Of a stretch of DNA of 64,000 bases, positions 57,884-64,000 are shown in pieces. Below the pieces are notes generated by a model. That model searched no databases. It was not told where the DNA came from and was given only the letters and a program-made list of their open reading frames with translations. Origin of the DNA: Gyrodactylus bullatarudis (Eukaryota > Platyhelminthes > Monogenea > Gyrodactylidea > Gyrodactylidae); contig SSNU01000186.1 in the NCBI GenBank assembly GCA_012064415.1, positions 156,385 to 220,384 on the forward strand, written 5' to 3'. The position numbers and the translations under genes are program-made. Every line of letters begins with the position of its first letter. The first letter of the stretch is position 1.

Positions 57884-59922
57884 ATGAGTGATCCACCCAA
57901 GATTTTACTTATCTATGGAAATAAGGTTGCATATCATGGTTCAGTATTTGGAGCACAAGATGCGATAGATGATCTTTTAGAGGGCATCAAACCCCTAGAA
58001 GAAACTACAGAAGATTTGAGTAAAATTGATACTGCTTGGAAGAGTAAATTATTATTATTATTTCATTTAAAAAGATTCTCATGAGAAAGCACTAATTTAC
58101 TGTTATGGACTTACTCTCGGTTTGATAACTGCTGGCTGTAATGAATTAAAAACTTTACTAGATTGGATTTCATCTGTAAGCTTTAATTACTCATAACTTA
58201 GCATAAAACTGAGGAAAGTGAATCTACAATTTCTGACAAAATTGCTAGTCTTTTTTCGAACTTACTTGTTTCTTTCAATGAAATAAATTATGAGCGATCC
58301 TCCTTCAATTCTTCCTGCCTAAAAGATATAAATGATTTTAGAAACCGTTCAAATTTTTACCTCCCATCTTCTGACCTTGGAATAGCTTCATGCTTAAAAC
58401 CTCGGAATTATATTTCAAAAACTAAAGTGCCAAATTGTCTTACTAGACTTGGTTCAGATACAGTCTTATGGAATTTCAATAACAAAGCAAAAGATTCTTT
58501 TACTCGTATGCAATCCTTCAAGAATGAATCGTGTGGCTTGGAATGTGTTAGCCAAATAGTTCCAAAAAAAATAAATAATAAATTTTTCGTTAGCAGAATA
58601 GACTTGAACAAAAATGATTTGAATTGTAAGTTATTTTCCAACTAATTGATTCAACTTGTGTCGATAATTCGTTTCATTCAGATAAGAGTCCTTCTGAATA
58701 TGAGGGCCTTGACGATTTAGAATTTGATGATGATACAGGAGATTTAATGCTTCTTGAACAAGATGATTATTATCCCGATGATTTGAACGATTTTTCTAAC
58801 AAGATTTCTTATTCTGAAAACATGTATCACGACCGTTTTGTTGGAGGGATAAAATTATTCCATAAAAAGACAGAAAATAACAGATTAGATTCAAGTTCAT
58901 ATGACTTTTCAGAAGATATGAACAAAAGTTGGAGAACTCTTGACAGGTAAATTTTAGTTCTTAACTCTTTAGTGGATTGTGTGATCCATCATTTCAACTT
59001 ACAAACTCTTCGAAAAAAGATGAGAATTTTTCCTCAAAAAACAATAAGAGCAGCTTTTTCCAACTTTCCAAACTTACTTCTAGTCTCACAAGTGACATGA
59101 GTGATTTTGAAAATGGCCTAAATTCCCTAAAATATCGCATGGAGGCCAGTAATATTGAACTGGATAATATTCAGATTGATATGGAAGATGCTCTATGTAA
59201 TTATTATAATGAAACCGCTTCAAATAGCCAAATCGATGATCAATCATCTATATGTTGTAGTTGTAATTGTCATGACATCCAGTCTTATGAAAGCCTTAGA
59301 ACTAGTCTTCCTCCCCATGTAAGTTCATAATTGTTTACTAAATTTCACTCAATAATCCTGAAAAAAATTGTCGTTATTTACAGAATGAACATCTCCCTCC
59401 TATCTTACCTGATGGCTCAGATTATTTCAAATTTATTAAAGATGCATCAGAATCTCGAACTATTAAAGATTTTGATCTAATAAACAATGATCCAGATACA
59501 AGCGACCTTATTTTTGACGACGACAATGGTATTCAGTGGTAGAACCAAATTTCTGTGATAAAAATTACCCTACCTCTTGTTTTAGATTGAAAAAATGCTA
59601 CTTATTAGCCTTAGCTCATGACTAATGAATGATTAGTAATGATTGAAGGTCCAAAACAAATCAGTGATAATTAATATTCATCATTTTGATAATATACGTA
59701 GTTTTCATTGTTTAAATGACTTATTTTTTGTGTATAGCGGTATTTGATCACGACGAAATGAAAGCAGAAATTCAAGAACTTGATTATTCTGCCCATAACT
59801 TATTGAAAGAGTTGGTAGAATTGAGAAAATCATCTAAGACTATTGTTTCTCGGCTTGCCAAACATAGCATGAAAGACACAGAATTAATGAAAACAACTAT
59901 TAGAATGATATCTGAGGATTAG
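57884..59922 (+). CDS. Conserved-looking gene of unknown function, 541 aa
   Basis: Seven exons: 57884-58043, 58075-58175, 58202-58625, 58682-58946, 58973-59318, 59384-59528 and 59738-59922. All phases agree (1626 nt). Three introns are 31, 26 and 26 nt. The start region (PPKILLIYGNKVAYHG) looks like a beta strand-turn. Residues about 55-85 are a hydrophobic helical segment (ALIYCYGLTLGLITAG). The middle is Ser-rich and acidic (EYEGLDDLEFDDDTGDL). There is a cysteine cluster (ICCSCNCHD), and the last exon is a heptad-like helix (EIQELDYSAHNLLKELVELR), probably a coiled coil. A shorter form would end at TAG 59540-59542 if the last intron is retained. I do not recognise the family. Confidence 0.75.
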
Positions 59923-59978
59923 CTCTTGTTTTCGAGTTATATTTACAAGTAAATGATAAAATGCATTCAAATAAATAC

Positions 59979-61045
59979 CTATAACACATCTTTATTTTGA
60001 TTGTCATCATTGTTATTGAGTTTTTGTATTCTGGGAAGCCATTCGGTTTCAGCCTCGTAGGGGGTATGAACAATGACTTGAATAATAAAATCCAAAGGAA
60101 TATTACACTCGAAGAGACGAGACTTATTGGATAGAATTTTTCCAGAACAACACCATCTTTGCCTGCTGACTGAAAAATTGGTTTTCTTTTCAACTAATTG
60201 TTTAGCTTCAAGGACGGTACCTTTTATTGGCGCACACAAGGATAATTCATCACCGGTTGATAATCTCAACTTCAAATCAAGCATTTCGTTTGGACTTGGT
60301 TTTTGAGTTTCTGAAATATTCCGGTTTGAATATTCATAGCATGAATCATTTTCATTACTCATACATAAAAGTGAAATTCCAAAACGTTTCAAAAATCTCG
60401 ATCTTCTGGTTAATCTCGAAAATAGAGAATTATTGTTATTTGAGGATTCTTGTCTGATTGAAGACTCTTGCCTGATAGAGGATTCATTTTCTGCTAGAAA
60501 ATAGAATTAAATTTTTACGAAAAGGAATTAAAACACAACAAAGTGTACCTGATGAGCTTGATGGAGCATTCGTAGAATTATTTGTTTTGTTGAGCTTTTC
60601 TTGACTATTTGACGCAGAATACTTATCAACTTCAATCATGTTGGTTGGATTCCACAACACATATAATGGAATTTGGTAATGAGTACCGAGTTCATCGTAA
60701 CAATCATTTAATGAACCATTCGGAACAATAATATTAGCTCCATCAATTATTGCTTGTGCCAAACCCAAGTCTTTCTTAAGAAGAGCTTCAGAAGCAGCTT
60801 TAAGTGCATCCCAAATCTCTTGCCTTCCATCGAAGGCTGGCGCTGTTTCCCAAAATTCATCTCTTTTACTCTCAAGTTGAGAAAGAGTCACAGGAAATTG
60901 ACTTTTCCATTTTAAACGTTCTCCAGTAAGAGGTATGCTTTTAAAAGCTTTTTGAGATATCATATTTCAACTTACTCAGAAGTTTATTAGATCTTTGAGA
61001 TCTGGATTGAATAGCTAAGGGAGAATTGTCTATACAATTTCCCAT
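59979..61045 (-). CDS. UBTD: Ubiquitin domain-containing protein (UBTD1/2 orthologue)
   Basis: Minus-strand exons 60976-61045, 60549-60947 and 59979-60493 (327 aa). It begins MGNC, as in human UBTD1, fitting N-myristoylation. The UBTD N domain follows: [46 protein letters not shown] and [16 protein letters not shown], nearly the human sequence. A Ser/Asn-rich linker with a doubled ESSIRQ unit leads to a ubiquitin-like domain ([27 protein letters not shown]). UBTD proteins act with E2 enzymes of the UBE2D group. The linker is longer than in vertebrates. Intron 1 is 28 nt and intron 2 is 55 nt. The 3' end lies 56 bp from the convergent 57884 gene. Confidence 0.93.
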
Positions 61046-61181
61046 AAAAATATTTTTTTTGAAATATTGACTAAAATTGAATTCAAAGAATATTTCTTCT
61101 TCTTTTAAAGGGTTTAAAGGGTGTGTTAAAGTTTCAAAAATTAATATGAAAACATTAAGTTCTTAAAGATTTCTAACAGAA
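61046..61181. promoter_or_regulatory. Shared promoter between UBTD and ARHGAP39
   Basis: 136 bp separate the divergent start codons. An AG (ttctaacag) just before ATG 61182 may be a splice acceptor, in which case the ARHGAP39 leader starts further upstream. No clear TATA box. Confidence 0.45.
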
Positions 61182-63398
<2,217 letters not shown>

Positions 63399-63608
63399 GT
63401 AAGTATACTTTTGTAAATAAGCACCATATGGAAATTACAGTGTTTTTAGACAATTAACCTACTAGCAAAGTGTGGTCACTGGTAATTACTATATCCATGT
63501 GAACTCTAACTTGATGGAGATTGTCTTCTCACACCTAGATGTTAGAAATTCGGATAAGCAAGTGTCAATTCCATAAGAGAGTCGAATAATATTCAACTCA
63601 CAGTGGCA

Positions 63609-63652
63609 GATGTAGACGCGTTTCGTCCTTATTAGGACTCGTCAGTACACCA
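63609..63652 (-). ncRNA. Canonical hammerhead ribozyme (type I)
   Basis: On the minus strand: stem I strand GGTGTA (63646-63651), core CTGACGA (63639-63645), a perfect 5-bp stem II GTCCT/AGGAC around AATA, core GAAA (63621-63624), a 2-bp stem III in ACGCGT, C17 (63615) and the returning strand TACATC, which pairs with GGTGTA. All conserved core residues are present. The tiny stem III and palindromic ACGCGT mean it would work best as a dimer, as described for PLE and Sm-alpha hammerheads. Confidence 0.85.
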
Positions 63653-63654
63653 TA

Positions 63655-63712
63655 GCCAGGATTCGAACCCAGGTCTTCAACGTTGTGAGGCAACGCTTCT
63701 AACCACTAGTCT
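63655..63712 (-). repeat. tRNA-like Pol III promoter head
   Basis: On the minus strand a box-A-like TAGTGGTTAGAAG (63696-63708) and a perfect B box GGTTCGAATCC (63659-63669) lie just upstream of the hammerhead. No cloverleaf with an acceptor stem closes, so it is a tRNA-derived promoter, not a tRNA gene. It would drive transcription through the ribozyme, away from the RT. Confidence 0.75.
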
Positions 63713-63729
63713 CTAATGAAATCGGACGA

Positions 63730-64000
63730 CTATATCTACTTCCGAAGGTACACAAAGATGTCTCGAAAGGTTTAAAATACAGACCCATCCTTGATATGTC
63801 TGCCACCCCCCAGCACAAGATTGTAAAGTGGCTAACAGAAACTCTAACTCCGAAACGAATTATGCAAGCATTTAGTGAAAAATTCAATGGAATTCGTATC
63901 GAAGCTCAGAGATGTGAATTTTGAATCAACAAAAATGGTATCATTTGATGTTAGCTCCTTATTCACCAATGTCCCTCTGGGGGAAACTGTTAAGTTTATC
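63730..64000 (+). pseudogene. PLE reverse transcriptase, N-terminal part, frameshifted
   Basis: The first frame reads LPKVHKDVSKGLKYRPIL, matching the early RT motifs (LPK.HK and RPI) of Penelope elements, and hits TGA near 63925. From about 63880 a second frame gives SFDVSSLFTNVPLGETV, the PLE version of RT motif A with its catalytic Asp. A single frameshift near 63870-63890 joins them. The ORF continues beyond the window. Confidence 0.8.

Larger units (their letters stand above)
63452..64000 (+). mobile_element. Penelope-like element with tRNA-hammerhead repeat, cut by window end
   Basis: Starts with gacaattaacctactagc, the same end as the MITE at 14268. 63452-63712 is a terminal-repeat segment in inverted orientation, carrying on the minus strand tRNA-like Pol III boxes and an intact hammerhead. 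From about 63713 a PLE reverse transcriptase begins on the plus strand and runs off the window. The plan (inverted repeat, then a 5'-truncated RT) is that of the PLEs at 11981 and 46740. It lies inside an ARHGAP39 intron. Confidence 0.8.

Noticed and set aside
60545..60560. CTGATGAG near 60549 as a hammerhead core
   Set aside because: It is the UBTD splice junction region, with no GAAA at the right distance and no flanking stems.

Overview
This is a window of AT-rich animal nuclear DNA. Spliced genes with GT-AG introns encode animal-specific families (DOT1L, FoxQ2, a WIPI/WDR45B propeller protein, UBTD, ARHGAP39, a rhodopsin-like GPCR). The rest is full of Penelope-like elements, piggyBac-type, MULE-like and other inverted-repeat elements, and one LINE. 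I infer an invertebrate. A parasitic copepod or other arthropod is my best guess, but no marker here proves the species.

Layout. 1-10 kb: gene-free, with dispersed repeats, a decayed tRNA-like/hammerhead repeat and a TTAA-flanked MITE. 10.3 kb: one orphan exon. 12.0-13.5 kb: a 5'-truncated Penelope-like element (PLE) between identical 173-bp inverted repeats. 13.9-16.9 kb: a two-domain CAP gene with transposons in two introns. 17.5-18.3 and 21.2 kb: short PLE derivatives. 22.9-31.1 kb: WDR45B-like (-), DOT1L (+) and foxQ2 (-). 32-36 kb: an inverted-repeat element and a dead piggyBac transposase. 37.2-38.5 kb: a papain-family gene whose catalytic residues are replaced. 39.3-41.4 kb: a small two-exon gene model with a PLE in its intron. 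42.3-45.3 kb: a frameshifted LINE. 46.7-48.1 kb: a PLE derivative with a foldback element nested in it. 52.2-55.1 kb: a GPCR with a MULE-like element in an intron. 57.0-63.4 kb: a compact island of four genes (FAM161-like, an unrecognised 541-aa protein, UBTD, ARHGAP39). The window ends in a PLE inside an ARHGAP39 intron.

Three themes stand out. (1) At least fourteen introns are only 26-37 nt long. Many are fixed by homology on both sides (WDR45B, CAP, ARHGAP39, UBTD, DOT1L). (2) Several PLEs share one plan: an inverted copy of the terminal repeat, a 5'-truncated ORF, then the direct terminal repeat. Hammerhead ribozyme sequences lie in the repeats: one textbook copy and several with a fixed 8-nt stem-II segment. 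Three divergent PLE ORFs end in a basic stretch plus a PIP-box-like motif (possible PCNA binding). I know of no description of this tail in PLEs, and it is the most promising new observation. (3) Three gene pairs start head to head, with 136-210 bp between start codons.

All splice sites were read by eye from GT-AG signals, reading-frame phase and remembered family alignments. No search, folding program or RNA data was available.
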